Source: Thalassococcus arenae (GTDB lineage Bacteria > Pseudomonadota > Alphaproteobacteria > Rhodobacterales > Rhodobacteraceae). From it: a DNA stretch of 64,000 nt. The stretch lies in assembly GCF_019104745.1 (NCBI RefSeq), contig NZ_JAHRWL010000001.1, positions 186,001-250,000 of the forward strand, in the 5' to 3' direction. Of this stretch, positions 40,605 through 48,617 are shown piece by piece. The position numbers and the translations under genes were made by a program. Within the stretch, counting starts at the first letter, position 1. Each line of letters begins with the position of its first letter. Under the pieces are notes generated by a model that ran no database searches, was not told the origin of the DNA, and saw only the letters and a program-made list of their open reading frames with translations.

Positions 40605-43517
40605 TTAGCGCGATGCCGTCTTCGCGATCTTCGCTTTCCCATTGCAGTCCGGGAATCGGACACACCCGAGGAAGGGTCCGAACCTGCCACGGCGTTCAAT
40701 GAGCCATCCATCGTCGCAGCTGGGGCAGGCTTGCTGCGACGCATTGCATTCCGAACATTCCATCACGCTGCGTTTTTGGTCCCGGACCGGGAGTCCCACA
40801 CCGCATTCTGGACATGCCGGCATACGGTTTCCGCACAGTTTCACATGTTCGCAGCGATACCACCCCGGCCCGTCCTGTCCGGGCATGTAGAGAAGACGCC
40901 CGCCGCATTGCAGGCAGGTATGTGTACGTTCGGTTGTCTCAATCGGGCTGACGACGCCGTAATCCGGATCGTTCATCAGTTCGGTAACGAAGACTGAAGG
41001 CCGTGCTTCTGACGCAAGGATTGTGACCGAGCGCCGGGCGCGCGTCATGGCGACATACATCACGCGACGCTCTTCTGCGTTCTCGAACAGCTCCGCTTCC
41101 GGTGAGACGAGACTTAGCAATGGATCGTCAACGATCATGGACGGGAACCCCATACGAGCCTTGTCGGCCCCGAGAATGATCACATGGTCCGCCTCCAGGC
41201 CTTTGGAGGCATGGATCGTCTTGAAACTCAGCGAAAGTGCCGGGTGTTGCCGCCGCAGGCGCCTGAGATCAGGTTCATTGAACCTATATCGGCCAAGCAA
41301 GAGCACGGACGGCATTTGGACGCCACCTGTGCAAGTCTCCGACAGAGAGGTGAGGGTTTCGTCGAGCACGTTTTCGGCGTTTTCGCGCCGGGTCCATGCA
41401 ACCTGGATCGCAGGCTGATCCGTTTCTCCTGCCGCACGCACTGTCTTTGTAATCTGGGCTGGGTTCCGCAAGACGAAGCGTCGTGATGCGTGCGCAATCT
41501 TGTCCACCGATCGGAATGTGCGGCCAAGATCAACGGTTCGGTGGATGCCGGATGCACCGGCAAAATGCCCCCCAAACTCGGTCCCGAAGTTCCGCATTAT
41601 GTGAATATCGGAACCGGCAAAGCGATAGATCGATTGCCAATCATCACCGACCGCAAAGATCTTTGCATCCGAGTGCTGCTCCTTGAGTGCCTTGATAAGA
41701 CGCGCGCGTCCGGTCGAGATGTCTTGAAACTCGTCAACGAGAATGTGGCGAAAGGGGCTGTTGTAGCGTCCGCTTTCGACATGCGCAGTCGCCCGGATCA
41801 CCATGTCCTCGAAATCAATGCGGTCGCCCAAGCGGTTCTGGTACTCGCGGAAGACCGCCCCGAATATCTTGAGGAAAGCCTCGGCCCTCTTTCCCATCTT
41901 CAGGGTGGATGCTTTGTCGGAGCAGTCATCGATCTGATAACCGCCGTTCTTGAAATGGCGAAGAAAGGTGCCGATCAGTGACGAGAACCCGTCCACGACC
42001 CCGACCTGTGTGACCTGATCATAAATCTCGATATCCGGGATCGGTCTCATGGTGACGTGTGGCGCGAGCTTTTCGGCGAGCGCGTCGAGCAACCGACCCT
42101 CCTCGCGCTCCCAGCTATAGGTTTCGATCAGGACCGTCTCGTGTTCCGCATGGACTTTTCGTTTCCAATCCATGCCGGCTAGGTATTCGTCTTGATCGAC
42201 AAATGGCGCGGTTGTCAGCTGCTCGGTGCCATCTGAGGTTCGTCTCTTCCGCACCCCAAAGTGTTCGATGTAGACACCGCTTTCGGTCAGGCGGAAATCC
42301 GGTGTGTAGACACGTCGTCCAGTCCCGGTCAGCTTGTGTTCGTAGGTAGGTTCGTATTCGTAGGCAATGCCGTTCCGATACAACCAATTCGCGATGAGTA
42401 GTTCTTCGAAACTGTTGACGGTTTCCCCTTGCAGCGTCCGTAAATTGCGGCTTTCGACCTCGGAATACCATTCATGGGCGGACTTGAAGTCCCAAGGTGA
42501 TGGGAAGTCGTCGAAGAAGCCTGCGAACCAGCCGATCACGGTTTCTGCCACGTCGCTGACGCGGCTGACGATGTATCGCAGGATGTCGCGGATAAGCGAT
42601 AGAAACGCCTTGTCGTCCGTTGCCGTCGGCGCAAGCGCGGGCTTTTCCCCTTCGACATCGCCTATGATCTCGTAGGCCAGCGCATGAAACGTGCGCGCGG
42701 CGATGGGCACGCCACAACGAGCTTCGATCCTCTCAGACATCTCAGTCGCTGCATCTCGTGCAAAGGCCAGGAGAAGCAGTTCTTCCGGAGACCTGATCCC
42801 GGCCTTAACGAGATAGGCCGCTTTCGCGGTGATGACGCTGGTCTTGCCCGATCCGGCCCCGGCTAGAACCAGCGTCGCATCCTCATCGACGACTACGGAC
42901 AGACGTTGTTCGGGCGTCAACGGCATGGACTCGACGGTGTCGAGAAATTCCGTCCAACGGTCGAGCTGTGCATCGACAAAGCGCTCGATCGCGGCTTCGC
43001 GGGCTTTGGCAGGGTCAGCAGAGAAGGAAAGGATCGGGGCGATTCGACGCATCGTCTTGTCGCCAACAGCCTCGGCGTTGAGCTTGGACAAGACACGGTC
43101 AGTCAGGTCCAATGCCTCTCGTGCCAATGGGTCGATATGGAATGCTGACGGGTATCGCTCAGGCGCTTGGAGCTTCTCTAGGGATTGAAGGAGCCGCTGG
43201 ATTCTCTCCTCTTCCTTGGCAAGTTCCCTAAGGTTGAATTTGGACCACGCCTGCCCAACCGCTTCAGCAAATGAATTCGCAGCGGCCTTGCTGACGGCTG
43301 GAAGAATAATCTGCTTGCCACCAGCCAGATCAAGGGAAAAAGACGAAGAAAGCATCCCCCGCTTCGTCGCCGGTTTTGCGACGACTTCTTCGAAGCCGAT
43401 GTTGGCTCGCTTGCCCCCACGCGCTGCAATACCACCGCCTTGTAAACTTAGCGCACGCGGAAGTCGGCGGCGCGGGTCACCAAGGAAAGCAAGTAAGGGC
43501 TGAGATTTCAGTTCCAT
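40605..43517 (-). CDS. UvrD/HelD-like helicase with nuclease insertion and zinc ribbons
   Basis: A 970-residue superfamily 1 helicase. Walker A GAGSGKT is at residues 220-226, motif II DEFQD at 595-599, and SFKTIHASKGLEADHVIILG and RRVMYVAMTRARRSV are the C-terminal helicase motifs. Between the two, residues about 369-421 (NSFEELLIANWLYRNGIAYE, YTPDFRL, YIEHFGV) are a PD-(D/E)XK-like insertion seen in helicase IV types. The last 110 residues carry several CxxC pairs (HTCLQCGGR, CPECGV, CSEC, CPSC, CVRFPDCNG), topoisomerase-like zinc ribbons. First gene of the pair with DUF3883. A DNA-processing defence role is inferred. Confidence 0.85.
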   Translation of the reverse strand: MELKSQPLLAFLGDPRRRLPRALSLQGGGIAARGGKRANIGFEEVVAKPATKRGMLSSSFSLDLAGGKQIILPAVSKAAANSFAEAVGQAWSKFNLRELAKEEERIQRLLQSLEKLQAPERYPSAFHIDPLAREALDLTDRVLSKLNAEAVGDKTMRRIAPILSFSADPAKAREAAIERFVDAQLDRWTEFLDTVESMPLTPEQRLSVVVDEDATLVLAGAGSGKTSVITAKAAYLVKAGIRSPEELLLLAFARDAATEMSERIEARCGVPIAARTFHALAYEIIGDVEGEKPALAPTATDDKAFLSLIRDILRYIVSRVSDVAETVIGWFAGFFDDFPSPWDFKSAHEWYSEVESRNLRTLQGETVNSFEELLIANWLYRNGIAYEYEPTYEHKLTGTGRRVYTPDFRLTESGVYIEHFGVRKRRTSDGTEQLTTAPFVDQDEYLAGMDWKRKVHAEHETVLIETYSWEREEGRLLDALAEKLAPHVTMRPIPDIEIYDQVTQVGVVDGFSSLIGTFLRHFKNGGYQIDDCSDKASTLKMGKRAEAFLKIFGAVFREYQNRLGDRIDFEDMVIRATAHVESGRYNSPFRHILVDEFQDISTGRARLIKALKEQHSDAKIFAVGDDWQSIYRFAGSDIHIMRNFGTEFGGHFAGASGIHRTVDLGRTFRSVDKIAHASRRFVLRNPAQITKTVRAAGETDQPAIQVAWTRRENAENVLDETLTSLSETCTGGVQMPSVLLLGRYRFNEPDLRRLRRQHPALSLSFKTIHASKGLEADHVIILGADKARMGFPSMIVDDPLLSLVSPEAELFENAEERRVMYVAMTRARRSVTILASEARPSVFVTELMNDPDYGVVSPIETTERTHTCLQCGGRLLYMPGQDGPGWYRCEHVKLCGNRMPACPECGVGLPVRDQKRSVMECSECNASQQACPSCDDGWLIERRGRFGPFLGCVRFPDCNGKAKIAKTASR

Positions 43518-43818
43518 AGACGATGGTTTAGAGCGTTTTCTGACCGTTTGGCAGACTGAGTTCGAAGAAAAGACGGTTCTGGTTCATCGATGAGCCCGAT
43601 GCACTTGAACATGGCCCAAAGGTCTTGCAGTGAGGTAGCGCGGGCGGGCAGCTGACCTTCGCTGCGCCTGCCTAACGGCGAGGCAAACTTCAGAAAAGTA
43701 GACCTCTCCCAAACCGACTATAGACGTGATATCAACTAGAGATAGTGCGGACAGCGACCGTCGTTACAAGATGACAGATCAAGTTCTTAGCGGTCACAAT
43801 GGATTCTGGATTTGAAAT
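43518..43818. other. Divergent promoter region helicase/RT operon
   Basis: About 300 bases between the helicase and first reverse transcriptase genes, becoming AT-richer toward the RT gene. GGGCAGC and GCTGCGCC near 43645-43670 can pair imperfectly. No open frame of note. It must hold the promoters of both operons, but no convincing -35/-10 pair stands out to me. Confidence 0.5.
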
Positions 43819-45051
43819 ATGTATGACCCGACATTTGGTCCCACTTCTCTAAATCGACATATTAGAAAAACCGACTTCAAGGACAAACCTAAACTTAAGA
43901 CCGAAGCATTCAGAAATGCTCAAATTACGAAAGCGGTGAATTACGCTAAATCCGGTCTCAAGGGCATCACGCTAGAGAAGAATGATCTTTCGGGTCGGGC
44001 AATCTACAAAAACAATGACCTACCAACTGAGCTTGTATTGCGGAAAGCCGTCCAAAATATCAGAAAAATCTCCAGCGCGAGGCAGAGTAATCGGCTTGAT
44101 ATTATTCAAAGGCTTCAACTTCTGTGCCAAGAGGGCATGCCTTTTGCCGTAGCGAAATTCGATGTCAGACAGTTCTACCCATCGGTAGATCAGGCTTCTC
44201 TCACGGGTATGGTGCAACGTAGATTGGATACTGCACCTGGAACGAGAACAGTTCTTGAAGGCTTCATAACTGCATGTGCGGCACAAGGCATCCACGGCGT
44301 CCCTCCCGGGCTGGCAATAAGCGCAGCACTGGGGGAAATGTATATGCAGGACTTTGATGCCTCCATGCAGTCTCAACTAAAACCACATCTCTATGCTCGG
44401 TACGTAGACGATATCATATTGGTTTTGCCGCCAACAAGAGACCTGAAGGGCTTACGAAAAAGTGTTTCCGAGCTTCTGCCGCCCGGCTTATCCCTCAATG
44501 AAAAGAAGACGCGGTTAATCAATTTCACTGAGACGAAAGCCAAAGTGCCAATAGCCGAACATCAGTTTGACTATCTTGGTTTCTCGTTCTCTGTGTTGGG
44601 GATTGGCAAAGACAGACCGAACAACAGGAAGGTCGTTCTTGATGTCTCTGACAATAAGGTGAAGAAAAGAAAGACGAGGGTCGCACGGTCACTTCTTCAG
44701 TATTTAAAGGACGGAGATTTTGGTGACCTTAGAGACCGATTTCGAGTCAACTCCTGCAATTATAAGTTCTTCGATACCCGAAAATCGCGGGTCCGTTCGG
44801 CGGGCATGTACCATACCTATGGTCTAATTGACCTCCCTTCAAAGTCATTGAAAGAGCTGGACGCCTTCCAAAGAAAAATCCTCCTATCAAAATCTGGGAA
44901 GATTTGCGGACCTCTGTCTCTTTCACTCTCCCTTGCACAACGGAATGAGCTTTTGACCATTTCCTTTGAGAGGGCATTTATCGACAAGATACACTTTAAT
45001 TTCACTCCAGAACGATTGAAGTTTCTCATGGAGTGCTGGAAATATGCCTAG
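43819..45051 (+). CDS. drt3a: Reverse transcriptase, Drt3a-like
   Basis: A 410-residue reverse transcriptase. RT motif A is FAVAKFDVRQFYPSVDQ, motif B region GIHGVPPGLAISAALGEMYMQDFD, motif C YARYVDDIILVLPP (YVDD catalytic), then LSLNEKKTRLINF and FDYLGFSFSV. It has no maturase, group II intron or retron msr/msd context. Size and pairing with a second, larger RT downstream match defence-associated type 3 systems (UG3 + UG8). Base composition is clearly AT-richer than the host and than the helicase, suggesting separate acquisition. The stop overlaps the second RT start by 8 bases. Confidence 0.88.
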   Translation: MYDPTFGPTSLNRHIRKTDFKDKPKLKTEAFRNAQITKAVNYAKSGLKGITLEKNDLSGRAIYKNNDLPTELVLRKAVQNIRKISSARQSNRLDIIQRLQLLCQEGMPFAVAKFDVRQFYPSVDQASLTGMVQRRLDTAPGTRTVLEGFITACAAQGIHGVPPGLAISAALGEMYMQDFDASMQSQLKPHLYARYVDDIILVLPPTRDLKGLRKSVSELLPPGLSLNEKKTRLINFTETKAKVPIAEHQFDYLGFSFSVLGIGKDRPNNRKVVLDVSDNKVKKRKTRVARSLLQYLKDGDFGDLRDRFRVNSCNYKFFDTRKSRVRSAGMYHTYGLIDLPSKSLKELDAFQRKILLSKSGKICGPLSLSLSLAQRNELLTISFERAFIDKIHFNFTPERLKFLMECWKYA

Positions 45052-47047
45052 AAAAAGCAAAACTAAGGTGCGCCTGAAGAAAAGCGATGTTTGGCGTACT
45101 GTTTTGACCGACACAGCCCCTTTTGAAGTTCCGATCATCTTCAGCAACGATGGATTCTACAAGAATTTAAGCGATCTTCAGTCTAAGTCTGAGCTTCTCC
45201 AAAAGTTTGTTGAGACGATCGTCTTGAAGCAGCGAAAATTCACGGTCCCATTCAAGTATAGCATAGTCAAAGGGGAAGATAGCTTACGTACCCTGAGCCT
45301 TGTCCATCCGCACGGACAGGTTGAAGTCGCTCACTTTTATCACGAGTACAATCAACTCATCTGCGAGTATGGCAACCGAAGTCCATACTCGATACGAAAA
45401 CCAACGAAAGTTGGAACATCGTACTTTTTTGACTCTCCTGTAGCGGACAAGAACAAGTACAAGAACGCCACAGTCGACACGACTGAGATCGACACGCTTG
45501 TGAGAAATCCAGCCAGCTACTTCTCTTACTCAGGATTTGATCGGCTGTATCGATTCTTTCTTTCGGATGATCACATCCGCTTGGAGAAAAAGTTCAAACT
45601 GATGTGTGCCTTAGACATCTCCAAATGTTTTGACAGCATCTACACACATTCCATCGCCTGGGCTACTAAATCGAAGAAGCTTGCAAAGGACAGCATCGGA
45701 GCACAGTCCTTCGGCAATGACTTCGACAGCATAATGCAAAAACTCAATTACAACGAGACAAGCGGAATCTGTATAGGTCCAGAGGCGAGCAGAATTTTTG
45801 CTGAAATTATACTTGCTAGAGTTGACAGAAATACGTCGAGCCGACTTGAAAATTTGCCCTCTCGGCTAAAGATGCGACAAGACTATGAAAGCAGACGCTA
45901 TGTCGACAACTATTACATTTTTGCCAATACCAAAGAGGACTTAGCAACAATTCAACATGAACTGACGCTAGCCTTGCGAGAGTATAATCTACATTTGAAT
46001 GAACTGAAGACGGAGATTATCGAAAGGCCGTTTTATACTCGGAAGTCGCTCGTGATTGACAGGGTGGACCTGAGTATCAAAAAGCTTTGGGAAAAGACGC
46101 TCGACCGCGACTACCACGAAGGACGACGAATTGAGTTTCCTCGGCACATCTATAAGCACCATGCTCTGTTTGGCGACTTCACAAGAGAGGTGAAGGCAGC
46201 TTGCTATGCGTCGGAAATGGGATACGACGCGGTTTCAAATTACATCATTGGCGCCATGCGAAACAAACTCGTGCAACTGGCGGACACCTATACCGATGCC
46301 GAAGCTTCCGACAACGAGTACTTTTCGAAGCTGCACTATCGAGAAGCGATTTTGATACTGCTAGATATCGGCTTCTACTTCTTCACCCTACATCCGACAG
46401 TTGCATCATCTTTGCGACTATCGCATACGCTCGTTCGATCGGCGCAGCACCTCAAAAATAATGACACCGAAGGCTTCCAAATCGTCCGAGAGGCGTCTTT
46501 GAGATGGACGTCGCTTTTGGCGCGTTCTCCTACATTCTACAAGCTCTACGCAAAAAGCTCTGTGGTGCCGATTGAAATGTTAAACATCCTGCTAAGCCTT
46601 CAAGAGTTCTCCGGTGACGGGACACTAGAGGCTGAAGTTCTCGATAAGATTGAAAGTGGTGGTGGAGAAGTCGGCTATTTTCAGACCGTCGTTGGCTTAT
46701 ATGTCTGCGGAAACAGCCCAGCTCTTAGAGGTAGAAAAATCGGAATATTTGACCGAGCTAGCGCGCGTCTTCGGGATGAGGATGATCTAATTCGAGATGC
46801 GGAATCTGCCCACCTAGCGTTAGACTTACTTGCATGCACGTTCGTTTCAAAGGCCAAAAGGGAGCAGTTGCTCGTAGACATTTGGCCCAAGCTTTTGTCT
46901 TCCAACGATGCACTTGGTACGATCACCAAGGCAAAGGCTAAACAGCTAGTCAACGAGATTGAAACCCAGCACTGGTTCGTTCGTTGGGACGGGATCGATT
47001 TACTTAGTATGATCGAAAAGAAGGAATTGAGCGCGGTCTACGCCTGA
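45044..47047 (+). CDS. drt3b: Reverse transcriptase, Drt3b-like, with YVDN active site
   Basis: A 667-residue protein whose middle carries RT motifs: motif A FKLMCALDISKCFDSIYTHS, ETSGICIGPEASRIFAEIIL (motif B region), and motif C ESRRYVDNYYIFANT. The usual YxDD is YVDN, so the second catalytic aspartate is an asparagine. The last ~300 residues are helical without a recognised domain. It overlaps the first RT gene by 8 bases (ATGCCTAG), implying equal, coupled expression. Paired large RTs of this size correspond to Drt3b (UG8). The sequence just downstream is structured and may be the system's ncRNA. Confidence 0.85.
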   Translation: MPRKSKTKVRLKKSDVWRTVLTDTAPFEVPIIFSNDGFYKNLSDLQSKSELLQKFVETIVLKQRKFTVPFKYSIVKGEDSLRTLSLVHPHGQVEVAHFYHEYNQLICEYGNRSPYSIRKPTKVGTSYFFDSPVADKNKYKNATVDTTEIDTLVRNPASYFSYSGFDRLYRFFLSDDHIRLEKKFKLMCALDISKCFDSIYTHSIAWATKSKKLAKDSIGAQSFGNDFDSIMQKLNYNETSGICIGPEASRIFAEIILARVDRNTSSRLENLPSRLKMRQDYESRRYVDNYYIFANTKEDLATIQHELTLALREYNLHLNELKTEIIERPFYTRKSLVIDRVDLSIKKLWEKTLDRDYHEGRRIEFPRHIYKHHALFGDFTREVKAACYASEMGYDAVSNYIIGAMRNKLVQLADTYTDAEASDNEYFSKLHYREAILILLDIGFYFFTLHPTVASSLRLSHTLVRSAQHLKNNDTEGFQIVREASLRWTSLLARSPTFYKLYAKSSVVPIEMLNILLSLQEFSGDGTLEAEVLDKIESGGGEVGYFQTVVGLYVCGNSPALRGRKIGIFDRASARLRDEDDLIRDAESAHLALDLLACTFVSKAKREQLLVDIWPKLLSSNDALGTITKAKAKQLVNEIETQHWFVRWDGIDLLSMIEKKELSAVYA

Positions 47048-47074
47048 TGTATCCTAGCCTTGGTTGAGGCGGTG

Positions 47075-47275
47075 CCTGCTGCCCATTTCGAATGGGTACA
47101 GACCTTGAGTTCAAACTAGCTAGACTGTTCAATCTAGCCAAGAGTGCTTCTGGAGCGAGCAATCGCACACACTTTTGGCACCCCCTCAGCTCCATAACTC
47201 AAGCAAATTGCTGTACACGGATATGCGCACGCGGCGAATGTCGGCAATGCGGGCTGCGAGCGCAGCATGTTAGCA
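47075..47275 (+). ncRNA. Candidate structured RNA with CACACAC loop, downstream of drt3b
   Basis: Four local stems in 200 bases after the drt3b stop: TGCCCATT/AATGGGTA (47080-47098), GCTAGA/TCTAGC (47119-47138), TGGAGC/GCTCCA (47151-47156 with 47189-47194) and GCTGC/GCAGC (47253-47266). The third encloses a 32-base loop with CACACAC at 47166-47172. As I recall, DRT3 systems use an RNA with an ACACAC template for GT-repeat synthesis; this is a candidate for it. Boundaries are estimates and promoter and terminator are not identified. Confidence 0.5.
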
Positions 47276-47437
47276 CAGTTTCGAGTGACCGTTGTGGGCC
47301 TTTTGAGGCCTACTGATCTGGGCGTGCATATCAGCGGCGTGCGAACCAAAGCGCGAAGTCGCCAGTCCTTCCGATTGAAAGGTGTCGAGTATCAAATTTC
47401 CCCTGCCAATGGCTACGAGAAGCCAGAATTGCCCAAC

Positions 47438-47517
47438 TCTGCTGCACATTTTGCTGCACAATCCGCACCACGCCGCGATCCCGCGCCCAACAAAAGCAAT
47501 GACTTAACCAGCTGATA
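47438..47517 (+). repeat. Integrase arm-type repeats, right end
   Basis: TCTGCTGCACA (47438) and TTTGCTGCACA (47450), spaced 12 bases as at the left end, and CTTAACCAGCTGATA (47503-47517). The last motif lies exactly 16 bases inside the attR core, as its left counterpart lies 16 bases inside attL. Confidence 0.7.
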
Positions 47518-47533
47518 AATAAAAACTTTCGGA

Positions 47534-47552
47534 CTTCGTCTCCGCCATTTTC
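47534..47552 (+). repeat. attR core (direct repeat)
   Basis: Identical 19 bases to attL: CTTCGTCTCCGCCATTTTC. Marks the right boundary of the island. Confidence 0.92.
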
Positions 47553-47615
47553 AATTGATTTCATTGGATCAATAGGCGTTCAACCAATCCTATCCATGAA
47601 CTACCCATGCGATTT

Positions 47616-48425
47616 TCAGGGCTTTGAAGGGGTCAGATTGGCGATACGCGCGGCAGGCCAGTGATACCTCGATGTGCTGAAAGCGCGTCGCTTGGACACG
47701 GCAATCAACAAGTCTTCGGCCTTGAACGGTCCTTCTAGGGTCAGTTCCTTGAACCGCTTTGAATACTTCCAGAACCCGCCACTGTAGTTTTCTTCGCCAC
47801 CTTCCAAAAACCACGTCGATTCTTCGACGTAGGTTTGGTGCCCCGTCAAACGCCCTAGCCAAAACGCCTTGTCGTTCGGGTCATACATCCACATGCCATT
47901 CTTGCCGTTGAAGCCGTGCACCCAACGTTCAAAGTGACGGGGCGAGTAGCGTTCGACAAACCAACCCCCATGCCGGGGCACGCCGCCGTCCCATACCCTC
48001 GACGTTAGGAAGGGTATCCAGATTTGGGCGATGCCCGCACGGGCGTAGGACAACGCGCGGCGCTCAATTTCGTCTATCCCGATTGGGGTGTGTTGCAGTT
48101 CAAAGGCGATTTGCAGCCCCTTCGGCGACCAAGCCATAACGTCGGCGCGTCGGTCGCCCGGCAAAGTGTTAACAACGAATTCAAGTTCTGCCCGCAGGCC
48201 GCGTTCTTTGAGTGCGGCGGCAACTATGACTTTCGATTCCATGTGCGCACGGGTTTCGCCCTTTACCCAAGTGCAGGTTATCGGCGGCTTGTGGGCAAAG
48301 TGGTGAACGACCTTCCGGCCTTTCTTCAATACGACTTCGCCCCTGCACTTCGGGCAATGATAAGTAGGGCCGCGTTCCGCTGTGAAAGCGTCAATTCGGT
48401 TTCCATCACTTTCGGCTATAAGCAT
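47616..48425 (-). CDS. CoiA-like competence/nuclease protein
   Basis: A 269-residue protein similar to the competence protein CoiA family. The N-terminus, ESDGNRIDAFTAERGPTYHCPKCRGEV then KKGRKVVHHFAHKPPITCTW, matches the CoiA zinc-binding/HFAHK motif; HMESKVIVAAALKERGLRAELEF, RRADVMAWSPKG and AFELQHTPIG give a PD-(D/E)XK-like core (E...D...ELQ). It lies just outside attR, so it was beside the tRNA before the island arrived. The start is ATG 48425; longer reading is unlikely. Alone it says nothing firm about natural transformation. Confidence 0.75.
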   Translation of the reverse strand: MLIAESDGNRIDAFTAERGPTYHCPKCRGEVVLKKGRKVVHHFAHKPPITCTWVKGETRAHMESKVIVAAALKERGLRAELEFVVNTLPGDRRADVMAWSPKGLQIAFELQHTPIGIDEIERRALSYARAGIAQIWIPFLTSRVWDGGVPRHGGWFVERYSPRHFERWVHGFNGKNGMWMYDPNDKAFWLGRLTGHQTYVEESTWFLEGGEENYSGGFWKYSKRFKELTLEGPFKAEDLLIAVSKRRAFSTSRYHWPAARIANLTPSKP

Positions 48426-48617
48426 CGCTACCCCTACATATCGAATACGACGGGTATGTAAGCACAAAACATGCTGCGAACGTCAAAAAGAAACCCCGGC
48501 TGCGACGGTGAACGCAAACCGGGGTCAGTTGCCCTTGGCACTTAGGGAACCGGGCGTGTCCGAGCGCCGCGCCTGTCGCGCACTCAGGTAAAACGCAGAC
48601 TATCCCAAGCAAGCGGA

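Larger units (their letters stand above)
37230..47552. mobile_element. Integrative element in tRNA-Ser (10.3 kb)
   Basis: Bounded by a 19-base direct repeat identical to the tRNA-Ser 3' end and carrying a tyrosine integrase next to the tRNA. Contents in order: attL, integrase-binding repeats, integrase, a small convergent gene, an 808-base noncoding tract with repeated sequences, DUF3883 protein and helicase (minus strand), then two reverse transcriptases (plus strand) and a structured noncoding stretch before attR. There are no conjugation or phage structural genes, so it is a small non-conjugative island with defence-type cargo. Confidence 0.9.

Noticed and set aside
43819-47047. Group II intron or retron interpretation of the RT genes
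   Set aside because: Neither protein shows a maturase or HNH domain and there are no intron domain V/VI-like structures or an upstream msr/msd; the paired-RT layout fits DRT3 better.
47553-47615. A further att repeat suggesting a second nested island to the right
   Set aside because: I could not find another copy of the 19-base core beyond 47552 in the window.
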